Positions 12,647 to 24,553 of a stretch of 64,000 nt of DNA are shown here, piece by piece. How positions within the stretch are numbered: position 1 is the first letter of the stretch; each line of letters opens with the position of its first letter. The DNA lies in the NCBI RefSeq assembly GCF_000004075.3, contig NC_026655.2:2666001-2730000 (forward strand), written 5' to 3'. The notes below the pieces were generated by a model, which was not told the origin of the DNA, did no database searches, and worked only from the letters and a program-made list of their open reading frames with translations. This stretch comes from Cucumis sativus (Eukaryota > Streptophyta > Magnoliopsida > Cucurbitales > Cucurbitaceae). Position numbers and translations under genes: made by a program.

Positions 12647-15541
12647 TCACAAAGAGCAACAATTTGAATTGTGTTTGGTTGGGGTTACTTCATGAATACT
12701 AATAATCTCTTTTCCGTTTGGAAAAGCAACAAGCTTTTCAAATTTTTTATGCAAATCCAATGTCTTTTGAGAGGCGATGGCGTGGATCCTACGAACCATT
12801 TCAAGAAATGCCTCTTCCACATTCAAATTATCTTTGGCAGAAGTTTCCATGAAAAACAAGTTCTCCAACTCGGCCAAATGTCGCGCTTCTTCTTCTTGTA
12901 CTTCTCGCGATTGATGTAAGTCGCATTTGTTTCCAACTAGAATGATCACCATTTCCGGATTTCCAAACTCTCTCAACTCTCGTAGCCACTTCTTTATGTT
13001 ATCAAATGTAGCCACGCGAGTTATGTCGTAAACAAGTAATGCTCCTAATGCTCCCCGATAATAAGAACTTGTAATTGCCCTAAATCTGTATGTAGTGTTA
13101 TTACATTCAAATTAAGATTACAATATCAACATTTAAGATTTAGATGTTAGGCAACAAACAAATAAACTATATATTTTGGAAAGGAAAAACAAAAGAAACT
13201 CAAACCCCAAGGAATAAATATAAACTATAGGATTAATCAAAGTACCAATTTTTCATTAACATAAATGTTCGTAAACATACATTTCATAACTCTAGATTAA
13301 ATAACGATAATACCTTAAACACATACTTCAATAACTACGGTTTAAGCAACTTTACACCATACTTCTTATTTTAAACATTCTTTAAATTATCTTTTAATGA
13401 ATCAAAATATCGCTTTCTCTTATTCAATTTTCATTCATATGGTTAATGTCAAAATTTATAAAATTAATACTAATAAATTCTTTTCTCAAGTAACATATAA
13501 AATGGGGAATTTTTCAATTTTTTACTGTAAAATTGTCAATAAAAAAGAAAAAAGAAAAAAATTTGGAGAGAAAGAAAAAGAAAACAACAACAAATGAGTG
13601 AATTAAAAATTTCTTTAAAAGTATGAAAGATTTAAATAAAGGTGTCGCCTTAAAGCCCTTTGTTTGGGGATGCCCTTTACCGTACAACCTTTCACGTGTC
13701 AAATCCTCATTGGAATAATAATAATAATATATATATATATTTTAATATATAAAATAAATCAAAATATTTACAAAATATCGTTTATACAGTGTATCTATAA
13801 TAGGTCATGATAAACTATTATTCTTGACTATAGATTGTAAATAATTTTAAAAGTTGTCATTAGAAAAGCTGCACAATTAATTGTTCTTACTATCAAAGAT
13901 TCAATACGTGACTAAGAGATTTTAAGTTCAAATTCTTTCAACTCTAAATTGTACTAAAAAAATTACCGTTAATTTTTTTAATAATAATAAAAGAATTCTA
14001 ACCTTAATTTGTTTTCAACAACCTAATATCATCTTAAGTCATCAATTGACTAAAACGTATAATATCATATCATCACTATTGATCTACATGAATTAACAAA
14101 AGAAAAGGCCTACTTTTTTATTTTGAAGAAATACAAAATTTATCATAATATATATATATATACACACACATACAATGATTGGTCCAATGAAAACAGAAGT
14201 AAATTTGGTGGAACAACTAAAAAGTTTATAACATAGTTATTAAAAAAATGTTTATATCTTTTGTAGCTGAAATTAGTAAAAATTTAAAATGATTAAACAA
14301 ATTATTAAGAAAAATGTAGAAAAAAGAAAACATTCCAACACTAATTGGGACAAACTCTTTAACTTAATATAAAATGATTCTAAATCAAACAAACCTAAAA
14401 GAATGGGTTCAAATTTACGAAAAGTTTTTTTTGTCCTTAAATAATGACTTTTAAAGACCGTCATTAAAACTATCATATTTAATGTTGGACAGTGGCTCAT
14501 GACTCAAAAGAATAATATTTGGTATGAAAAGAGAGATTATAGCTCCAACTTTCATTTTAAAAAAGAATTAATATTAATCAAAATAAACCTAGTTCAACTT
14601 ATAAGAAATTTGATTCTTTTATTCACATGTTATCAAAAGAAAAACGAACGTATTAGCCTTCAATCAATCACAAAAGGACAAGTCTAAATTCTCCTTTTAG
14701 GTCTATGGGTCCCTAAAAAAAGATTAAAGTTTCCTCTCTTCTAAATCCCAAAAGTTTACCTAATAGGTTTAATCATTGTTGGACTAGAAACCCTAGAAGA
14801 ATATTTATGTTCTTAAGCTTTCTAGGTTGAATTGTTGAACTATAAGATGATATATAAAGAGATTTTTTTTTTTTTTTTCCAATGGAGAGATCACTTCTTT
14901 ATTTTAAGAAAACATCCTCATAATTTAATATAGGAAAGAAAAAAACTAAAAGAAATGATAAATGCTCGTATTTGTCAAGTTAACTTGAGTAGGAAGATAA
15001 TTCATGTGAGTTTAGCTTCTTCCTAATTGATATAAAAAATTCAATCTCTTATCTTAGAGATTGTCAAACTAAGAAACAAATAATGATTTATTTGGTAAAT
15101 AATTATGTTATTTCTTAAAACAAATAAATTATTTTAAATTAAAATATATTAGAAAATTTGAACATTGAACATATGGCTGAAAATTAATCAATACTTCATA
15201 TTCAACCTAAATAATTTATTCGTGGAACAACACTTAGAACTTAATCGAAACAGGGAGACCGAATGAAAGAAATTCTCGAAACTAATTATTTGAAGAAAAA
15301 GATTAAGGGAGAAGAAGATTGACCTTTCTTGGCCGGCGGTGTCCCAGATTTGGGTTTTGACGAGTTTATCGGCGACCTTAATATTCCGGTAAGCGAACTC
15401 GACACCGATCGTAGGTCTAGAGTCGAATCGGAATTCATTTTTGGAGAAACGAGAGAGGAGATTGGATTTTCCAACGCCGGAATCGCCCGTAAGAACCGCC
15501 TTGAAGAGATAATCACAGTCTTCGTCCAACGAATCCGCCAT
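12647..15541 (-). CDS. RABA6: Rab GTPase, RABA6 (Rab11-like) subfamily
   Basis: Two exons, 15324-15541 and 12647-13085, encode 218 aa; the intron splits the codon for Arg73 right after DTAGQE. Nucleotide-binding motifs are complete: G1 GDSGVGKS (19-26), Thr44 of switch I, G3 DTAGQE (67-72), G4 NKCD (125-128), G5 ETSA (143-146). The switch II segment and [16 protein letters not shown] are typical of the RABA/Rab11 group, and [17 protein letters not shown] with the C-terminal GKEI..IHEVT segment points to RABA6. It ends in CCSL, a double-cysteine geranylgeranylation signal. Family role: GTP-switched trafficking between the trans-Golgi network and plasma membrane. The start is the ATG after an in-frame non-ATG leader. 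All key residues are present, so it should be active. The 2.2-kb intron is AT-rich with TA microsatellites. Confidence 0.95.
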
Positions 15542-15659
15542 TTCTCTGTTTCTCTGCTCTGCCAAAACAGAGAGCCTTTCTTAAACCTTTAAAAACTAAT
15601 AATAACCCTTTTCTCCAATTTCTTTTAATGATTTTGTTTTTATATTATATTCCTCTTTT

Positions 15660-18600
15660 TCTTTTTGTTAAATTAGATGTTCATCTCATAATGGGTTTTG
15701 TTTTTAAATACTATTTATGTTAGTTATGTTTTGGAGTTTATTACATTTTAGTTCTATTTGTATGTCTCTAATTTTAGCATATTTAATTTCAATAATGGTT
15801 AAATTTAGAATGAAGTTTAATATTTTGTTGAGATTCATTAATCAATAAATAACTTTTAGTTAAAAGAAACTACAAATACAAGTATTCAAATCGAATTTAG
15901 CAAATACATTTAAAAAGGTTGGGATAATACCCACAATTAATATCAATTATCTTAATTTTCAATGAAATTAGAGAGTTTTGGAGAGTTCTTGAGTGAATTA
16001 ATTAATTTAAAAAATATTGTTTTACAATTTTTTAGAAAAATGATATGTTTATTTAATTGTATAGACGCATGTGAACAAACATTATCAACGAAACATCATA
16101 ATGAATGGAAATGAGAACGATGGTATGATTACATAGTCTAGTGTTTTTGTATTACTTTATAAGATTGGGTTAAACGTCAACTAAGGGAGAAAATTTTGAT
16201 TGCTACTTGTAATTGGCAAAAAAATCTAATTATTTTACAAATATATATATAATTGAATATTTGTTATAAGATAACTATGTACCAATGAAGAAGACTAAAG
16301 TAGTTGCTATGTATTATCAATGAAAACTACTTCTTAACACAAATACATAAAATACTTATGAACATTAAGTTTAATGTTCAATTCCTTACTCCAAAAAAAA
16401 GAGAGAAAAAACACTTCCAAATAAATATATATACTTAATGTAATAAAGGCTAATCTAATCATTTCACTAATTAAACATCCTCAATTTAGGGTGTGATAAT
16501 AACTTAGCTTTGGATACCCTTTGCCATAAATCATAATAATTATACCTCTTTAATAATTAAATTAGTCCATTTATTAGTTTATCAGGTACACACCTCTTTG
16601 TATTTTACACATACAAATATCAGTTGAGCTAAGTTCTTATTGGTAACATTTTTATTAGTTACTATATATATTATTATGTTTGCTTAAAATTTAATTATAA
16701 TAAGTTTTTGTTTTTAACGCTTAAATCTTGTGAATGAATAATAAAGAAAATATTGACGTTAGTAATGTCATTGTAACAGTTACGTCGATTCAGGGAGGGA
16801 ATCATTACTTTACTTGTTATAACTATTTTTTAGTTCAACATGTGAGCCGTTTAAATTCTATCCTTTTTATAGCTCGATTTTCATATAACTAATTAATTAA
16901 CTAAACTAATGCTCTCTTATATCTCTTATATATATCAGTCACTTTTTTAAAGAAAAAATAGCAAAAATCATAAGACGAGTAAGGATCTAGCTCATGGAGT
17001 TCTACCACAACATGACTCAATCATATCATGCTAAAAAATTTTTTAATCCTAACGCAAAAGGAAGACTAACTATATGCCTAATACATATATTTTAAATAGA
17101 GATGCAACATTTGAAAACTTTCAAACTCAAGTTGTCAAAGGTTGCTAACTCCGTGAAAAAAGAGATTTTAATATGGTGATTACGGGTGTAAACGGGTTGA
17201 GTTGGATTAGGGACATTCTCAACCCAACGCAATCCATATTTTAAGCGTTTTGTTGGGTTGTCGGGACGTTGTATGATAATCACTAATATTTAAATATAGT
17301 TCATATATATATATATATATATATTACAAAAAAAAATCGAATTTATTTTTTCTTTTCCTAATTAGGACCGAACCACTAAGCAGCCCACTAGTTTAGGCCC
17401 ATTTAAGAATGCTATAGCCTTCACGGGATGGGCTTAACAAACCTTTTTAGAAAGGCTTTGAGCCCATTAAACATTTGCAATCGTGTATTCTTATTAACAA
17501 ACAAACCATGCTACAAAAGCAACAAGCAAAGTCAAATAAAATCCTTATTACTTATGAGAAATACTTTAAGAAAAAGTTAAATTTAGAAAAAGGCTAAAAC
17601 AGATTTAGTCTTTAACTTTCTATAAGATGACAAAACAAAACCTATAGTTATATTCATCCTTTGACTTGTCATCAAAGTTAGTTACACAAATTCTTACACG
17701 TTTCTTCCGTTTCAACTTATCAACCGTCCAAATCGAAGGATCAATTAACTCCTTTTCAAAGTTTTCCTTAAGAAAAATCTTTTTTAAGTATACGTTTTTT
17801 TTCAATGTAGAAACAACGGTTGAAAATAGTGAAGATGACATTGATCTTATCTCATTCATTTGTTCAAAGACCTTTAAATGTCAATATAGATAAATTTGAC
17901 ATTTCAACCGTAAGGAAAATGATATAACTAAATTTTAGATACTTGGTTGTTAGTGGTTACACCTTCTCCTTCTTTCTCTATCATCTAATTTACTTATGCA
18001 AAAGTGCTTTTCAAAGTATGTATGCTAATCTCTCTAATAGTTAATTATTACGTCATGCTTTTTTATTTAAAAAAGTAACAAAAAAATATACCAAATTTTT
18101 ATTTAAAGTTATATATATAAAAAAAAGCATACAAATCAAGAATAAAAGTTTGAAAAAAAAATCGAGAACCAAACCAATAATAAACTGATCCTAATAAAAT
18201 CAGTCCATCGATTTGTACCCCTTAGATGTAAAATCGATTGGTTTTTTAGGTTCTTGGTAAACTTATCGTAATTAATTTTTAACATTCATATATGACGAAT
18301 ACATATATTAAGAACTAAAGCATGTACAATTAGCATTTGGGTAAAAAATACTTTATAGATTCCAAGACATAAGGTATAAAAATTTGGTGAAAAATGAAGT
18401 GATGAGATATAATTGTAATATGTAATAATTTGAGCATAGGGAACATATGATAATAATGAGATGGGGGTGACAAAGACCAACTTTGCCCACATAACTTTGT
18501 TTAAAAGCATATTGTAAAATACCATTTTATTTTTCTTCATATTTTCACTTTTTTTTTTAATTTTCTTCTGTTTATCAACAGTATTTTGCTTTTTTTTTTT

Positions 18601-21600
18601 TTAATCACTAAACACATTTATTTTATTTATAGCAAAAATCCATAATTGAAAGCAATAATTTATTTTCCCTATTGACACAATACTATTATGTTGTTGGATT
18701 ATGATGGTGATAGAATTGTCACACACATACATGTCTCTATATAAAATGTCTCTCAACTTTTTCTATTAAAAAAAGAGAATCTTTTATGTCTAAACTTTTT
18801 GGGTTAATTTTGATGTTAAAATTCGAATAATGAAGAATATGTATGACGTTCAGTAACAACAAGGGTAAATTTGTAATTTACAAAAGAATGTAACCTGTAA
18901 GTTGAAAATATTCATTCAAATACTTGAGTAAAAAAAAGGTATATGTATTGCAAATATAAAAATTGTGAATCGAAATAGACTAACTTGTTAATTTTTATGA
19001 AGTGATCTTAACCTATGACGTTCTTATACAATTTTCAAGTCATATTAGGTTAATTATCCACGAATGGATTTGATATGCTCCATTCATCAAATTTAGATGT
19101 GACTTGATGGAGGTCGAGATTGAATGTGTCAGTTTGAGCATTTGACCAAAACTATCTTTTTTTTTCAAGCCCCAAATAGGTCGGATCATGTACAAGCAAT
19201 GGTGAAATGACAATTCAACCCATATTTTTCATGTTTAATTTTGAGAAATCGTAAACGAAAATACTAAATGATTTTTAAAACAAAACTTAAAGCAAACAAT
19301 CAATCATGATTTACGTAAACTTAAACATAATTCAACTAGTTAATTCGTAACTATATTTGTGTGGATCGAGTCAAAAGTTTGATTTAAATCCAAATTTTGC
19401 GGAAGGATATATTAATTAGAGAAAAAGAAGTAATGAGGTGGAAAGTGACCATTGGTGAACCAAACTAAAGTATTGAAGTCGTGGAAGCCATTTTTTTTGT
19501 CCCCTTGCATTGTCATTTCACTTAATCTAACCCTTACCTAATTCTTTCAACATATCTAACAACAACCCTTCAATTAAATTGTAATACATATCCTTCACTT
19601 TTGTATTTTATTTTAAAACTACTCTTCTCTTTGGTATTGATGGATCAATGGCGCTCGAATGACCCAATTAACTTGTTATATGAGTATACTGCCGTGTTGT
19701 TTTTTGTATTTAGAGAGATTGTGGAGTTTCTGTTGTATTCTTAGTGCTACTTCATGACCTATTCACGAAGTTTAATAAGATGTATGTGGTATGTAATTCT
19801 AATTTGTTATCACGTTACACAATTTCAAAATTAACAATTTCGTTTTCAAATTTACAAAAAAATAAAAAAGAACTTTACAAAATAAACTTCGAAATTTAAT
19901 ATTAAAAGTTTTGAAACCCAATTAAGAGGTTAGACATAGTTGAAGAGTAGATTCACCCAAAGCAATTTTAAAATTTAATGTAAAGTTAAAATCCACAAGA
20001 AAAGAAAAAGAGGCCACACCACACGTTTGGAATTGAAAAAGAAAATCAACTTTGTAATTATTAAAAAAGAATCTAACTTGGTTTGGTAATCTCATGGATT
20101 AAGGATATATATATGGTGTAATCATTGTAATTATTTCATTAACCATTCTAATTCTAATACTATCCTTACTTTCATTTTAGTTCATTAATTTTAACAACTA
20201 CTTTATCAATCATGCCATTACTTGAAAGAATAAATATTACTTAAGATTTTTATTTTTTAAACTTTAGAGTCAAATAACGAATGGATTGATTTTATAGAAT
20301 AGAAAATCTAACATATGTTCGATGAATGATAAAATCAACACTCAAAGTGTTTTTATGAATGTCAAATTACTATAAAAGAAAACTATTATACATTGTTAGA
20401 GGTAGCTATCAAAGATAGTCTCTATAAGTAGGAATTATAACTATTAGAGTTACTAAGAGTTGGTTGGTTGGTTGCATAAAGAGTTGATTATTTTAACCAC
20501 TAAATAGATGTTTAGAGCATCAACTTGAGGTTGATGAACGGGGATTAACCCATTTCATTTTCCAACTATTATAACCTACAATTTTATCCGTTAAACCATA
20601 AAATTAGGAGTATTCGTTCGTTTTGAAGCTAAAACTGCACTGAACCAAAAAAAAATACATCCATGCATAATACTGAAAATAAAAGTCTTACAAAATTACA
20701 TACATTAAATTAATTTGTATAATAATTAAGTACAAACGATGTATATAATTTTTTTTAAATAAAGCGATTGTGTTTTAGAATTAGTTTAATGTCTTAAACT
20801 AAATTGCATAAAAATCAATTTCAAGTTTCAATTTAACCCAAACAAAATTAAACTTCATCCATTAGATACTATTTTTAACTATATAATCTAACATAATATA
20901 ATAAATCAACAACCTAACACAATACTTCAATCATACTATAGATTCAATTCAATTTGGACTTATTTTCTATTTTTCAAATAAAAAAGTGAATCCAAACAAT
21001 TCAATACCCTTTCAAATACAAAATCAATACATATAAAGAAAAATCAAATTTTGAATATTTGGTTTTTTACTGCACTCCTACGTGGCCCAATAAAAATAGT
21101 GACAAGTTTAAGATCACGGGATAAGTTTGGAATATTCAATTTTACCCTTTTTATATTCGAAAAAAAAATCCCACTCTATTTTTTATTTTGTTTTATTTCA
21201 TTTATTAGTGTTCTAATTTTACGGAAAAAAAGAAACAAAAATAGGGATGAAATGTACTCAGCACTCAACAGCAATGCACACTATGAATCCGGAAATACCA
21301 ATCGATTTTCCGGAAAAGTTTCTCTTCAATCTTCAATCGGATAGAAAGAGTTTAAATTAAAGATCTGCATTAATGGCGGATGATCAACAGAAGCACATCC
21401 GAATTTTTTTTTTTGTTACATTTCGACAAAATAAGAAAACAAAAACAGTTGGATTGGATTCAGATTAAGGATAGAACACAGAGAAAATTTAAAAAGAAGA
21501 AAAAAGAAACCGAAATGGAAAAGGAACGAAGGATAGAAATCGACTTCGTTACCTCTCTCTCACGCGGCTAATTACTAAACAACTTACCAAAACCTAGAGT
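15660..21600. other. 6-kb AT-rich intergenic region, no recognised gene
   Basis: No coding region with family motifs is visible on either strand. It contains the RABA6 promoter at its left end, TA microsatellites (near 17307-17324) and transposon-like debris. At 17180-17290 complementary segments (GGGTTGAGTTGG and CAACCCAACG) could fold back, as in decayed MITEs, but no clean terminal repeats or target duplication were found. A poly-T/A-rich stretch continues to the CML gene. Confidence 0.6.
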
Positions 21601-21605
21601 TAGGG

Positions 21606-22172
21606 CTAGGGTGCCGCCGCGGCAGTTCCGTTCTGTTGAGCGGCCTTCGATTTGGAATTATCCGTCATCATCTTCCTAAACTCTTCGAAATTCACATTTC
21701 CGTCTCCATCCGAATCAACGGAGTTGATCATTTTTTGACAGTCTTCCTTAGAACAACTGATTCCGAGGCGATTGAGAACGAGATGGAGCTCGGACTGAGA
21801 AATAAGGCCGTTACGGTCCTGATCGTAGAGGTCGAAAGCGTCACGAAGCTCCGCTGCTCCAGCTTCGTCGGAGGCCATCGGTTTCTTACAGAAGGCGGCG
21901 AATTCATCGATGTTGATATACCCGTCCTTATCAGAGTCGAGATCATCCATGACAGATCGAAGCTCTTCTAAGGGGATGGCGGATTTTAACGTTAAGGAAG
22001 TGAGAACGGCATCGAGCTCGGAGATGGAGATCTTACCGTCGCCATTCGCATCGAAGCGTTCGAAAACCTTGCGGAGTTCTTCGTCGTCCTGGAGTAAGAC
22101 GGATGGGTTCTGCTTGGCGATTTGGTCGGCTTCGGATTTTGAGGTGGGAATCGGGTTGGGGTCGGTGGCCAT
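21606..22172 (-). CDS. CML27: Calmodulin-like EF-hand calcium sensor (CML27-like)
   Basis: Single exon, 188 aa, starting MATDPNPIP and ending in a short Ala-rich tail. Four EF-hand loops are visible: DANGDGKISISE (41-52), DSDKDGYINIDE (79-90), DQDRNGLISQSE (117-128) and DSDGDGNVNFEE (153-164). Each has acidic or Asn/Ser residues at positions 1, 3 and 5, the Gly at 6 and Glu at 12, so all four should bind Ca2+. There is no transmembrane segment or clear acylation signal. The Pro/Ser-rich N-terminal extension and overall layout resemble Arabidopsis CML27/CML26. It likely relays Ca2+ signals by binding target proteins. Its position next to RABA6 repeats the Arabidopsis arrangement RABA6b-CML27. 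The promoter has a good TATA box 88 bp upstream of the ATG. Confidence 0.93.
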   Translation of the reverse strand: MATDPNPIPTSKSEADQIAKQNPSVLLQDDEELRKVFERFDANGDGKISISELDAVLTSLTLKSAIPLEELRSVMDDLDSDKDGYINIDEFAAFCKKPMASDEAGAAELRDAFDLYDQDRNGLISQSELHLVLNRLGISCSKEDCQKMINSVDSDGDGNVNFEEFRKMMTDNSKSKAAQQNGTAAAAP

Positions 22173-22259
22173 TTTTGGAGGTTAAAACTTGATAGAGAGG
22201 AAAACGGAATGGGTTAAACTTCGATTTTTGTAATGAAGAAATAGGATCGGAAAATTGGG

Positions 22260-22267
22260 TATTTATA
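22260..22267 (-). promoter_or_regulatory. TATA box of the CML27-like gene
   Basis: TATAAATA on the minus strand, flanked by C runs, 88 bp upstream of the ATG. A start site about 30 bp downstream would give a leader of roughly 55-60 nt. Confidence 0.65.
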
Positions 22268-24481
22268 GGGAGAAATATTGAAGAATAATGAGGGGAGAAG
22301 ATCCGACGGCTCACAATTTCTCCTCATTTTTCTCTTTTTCAATGGTCATGGAAAATCAGCTATTAATAAAGTTCATAAATGATTTTAAATTATTTTCATT
22401 CACTTTTTTTTTTGTTTATTATTATTATTGTTAATAATAAATCAGCCGACCTTATGCATCAATTTATGGACAATTTTTTAATAGCAAAATAAAACTTTTG
22501 ATTATTATACAAATCCAAAAACCCATACTCTAATTAATCCTCTCATGTAATTAAAATAAAATTATTTGGTAGGAAAAGAATTTACTTAGCGTCTATCGCA
22601 TATGATGTTATGAAATCTTTAAATCATCGAACTGTTTGATATATGGTTAGAAGTTAGCCCTGAGTTTAGTAGAGGTTGAGCAACTTTTCCTAGGGTTGTA
22701 TGTTTTGAATTAATACATGCACATAAAATGTCCTATTAGCTATTTGTTAATCAATGATATTGAATTTGACCATGTTATGCATGTTAATTTGGGTCCTCTC
22801 CATCCTAAGAGCATTTTAGTTGTAAGGGTGTTGCTTTTTATGTACCTCGACTATAAATTGTTAACATCTACTGAATTTGTTAGATATTAAAGTGAATTTT
22901 GTGTAGATAAGGTTTTAAAATTTTAATCATATGTAGTTCATAAATTAGATTGAAATTCAATGGTATTTATTTCAAAAAATTAAACATAAAAACTCTACTT
23001 TAATTTTCTATTGCTTTATTTGTTTCCGTGTTTACCTTTTAATTAAACTTGTTTTAGAAAACTAATTCAAGTCTAGCTAGAAGAAATGTTTGTATTAATT
23101 TTTGGTTCCTAAGTAATCCTAATTCAAGTCTTGATTAAACTTGTTTATTATTATTATTGTTATATATATCAAATGGAAAGTAATCCTAAACCTACATGCC
23201 AAAAACATATTTGACAATAGAAATTTGTTTCTCAAAAATTGCTTTTTACAAATCAAATGTGTTGTATTGTTTTATAAAAGAAATTCAACAAAGATGAAAA
23301 CTATAGTAACAAATAGTAAATTAAAAAGAAAAAAAGGGAAAAAGAAAAGCATAATTTTACCATTGACATCACAATCATACTATTATTCCCCAAAAATAAA
23401 TAAATATCATATGCACTACAAATTTGGCCTTTTTAATTTCAATTACAACTATTTTATTTGGAAAAAGGTATTGGAAAATGGGAAGATCGACTAAAGTGAG
23501 AAGACAAGAGTGTAGTAATTACTGCGTAGAAAACTACAAACACAAACAAATTGATAGATTCAATCTTAAATTTTCTTTACTAATCATTGGTATCTTCAAA
23601 TACTAACCCAACTTTTGAGAACTAAAAAATTTAGTTTTAAAAAAAACATGTAAATTAAACTAAAAAATACAAGTCATAATAAGAAATTGAGATGAATAGA
23701 CATGATTTTCAAAAGCCAAAATTTGAAAAACGTAAAGTTTACTAAAACAAGGCCTTAAGTTAAATTGTGTGTTTTAACTCGTTTTTAACGTATTTAAATC
23801 TTTTAAGAATTAAATGTAAAATTGAATGTCTAATATAGACTTAGACTTTCACATTTGTAGATTAGGGTTGTAGATTTTAAGAAAAGGTAACATGTCAACG
23901 CAATGTTTACTAAAACAAGTTAAAAGCTTTTATACCTATTGAATATGTAGGTTTGAAACAAACACTATCTAAGAATATAGTAATCACCTATTACTATACG
24001 AAAATTAATTCCAACCTCAATTCCTACCCCTTAGTTAGTTATTGACATTTTTATCGCTAAGCCAACTCAACAAAAATACTATTAGTACTCTCTAATCAAT
24101 ACAATAAACACTATTTCAAAACTCTACCAAGTTTACTATTTCTTTTATCAAACTAAAATAGTTTTCATCTCAAACACATGTTAATATAATCCATCTAAAC
24201 TAAATTAATTTACATCTCAATCTAACCTAACTATAATAACTTAAGACTATAACATCTAATTTTTTTGCTCCAAACACCCAAAGAGACCAACAAAGTATGA
24301 TAATTTAAGACGGGAAAGTGTACAACAATAAATTAGATCAAATTGAAAAGAGTAAAGGAAGAACATATAATTAGGCCATCAAATATGAATAGACAGAATC
24401 TTTCTTTTCGTATAATAAAAATCAAACCTGGATGAAGAAAGTTAAAATAAGAAATAAAAAGAATTGTAAAAATAGTAAAAT

Positions 24482-24510
24482 AAAGAAAAGAAAAGAAAAG
24501 AAAAGAAAAG
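24482..24510. repeat. (AAAAG)n microsatellite
   Basis: About six copies of the pentamer, directly to the left of the CGCG palindrome. Confidence 0.85.
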
Positions 24511-24516
24511 GGAAGG

Positions 24517-24553
24517 CCGCGTGGGAAACGCGTCCTCAAGACGCGTTTATAAA
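24517..24553 (+). promoter_or_regulatory. CGCG-box cluster with 9-bp palindrome and adjacent TATA-like box
   Basis: CCGCGT (24517-24522) is followed by a perfect inverted repeat AAACGCGTC / GACGCGTTT (24526-24534 and 24540-24548, 5-nt loop). Three VCGCGB-type sites thus lie in 30 bp, the core bound by CAMTA calmodulin-binding activators. TATAAA follows at 24548-24553, then a CT-rich stretch to about 24660. It could be the promoter of an unannotated plus-strand transcript, or a distal element of the CML gene 2.35 kb away. Function is inferred. Confidence 0.4.

Noticed and set aside
17160-17500. Possible hAT-like MITE with GGGTTGAGTTGG / CAACCCAACG fold-back
   Set aside because: Complementary segments are internal and imperfect, with no defined ends or target duplication; mentioned only as debris.
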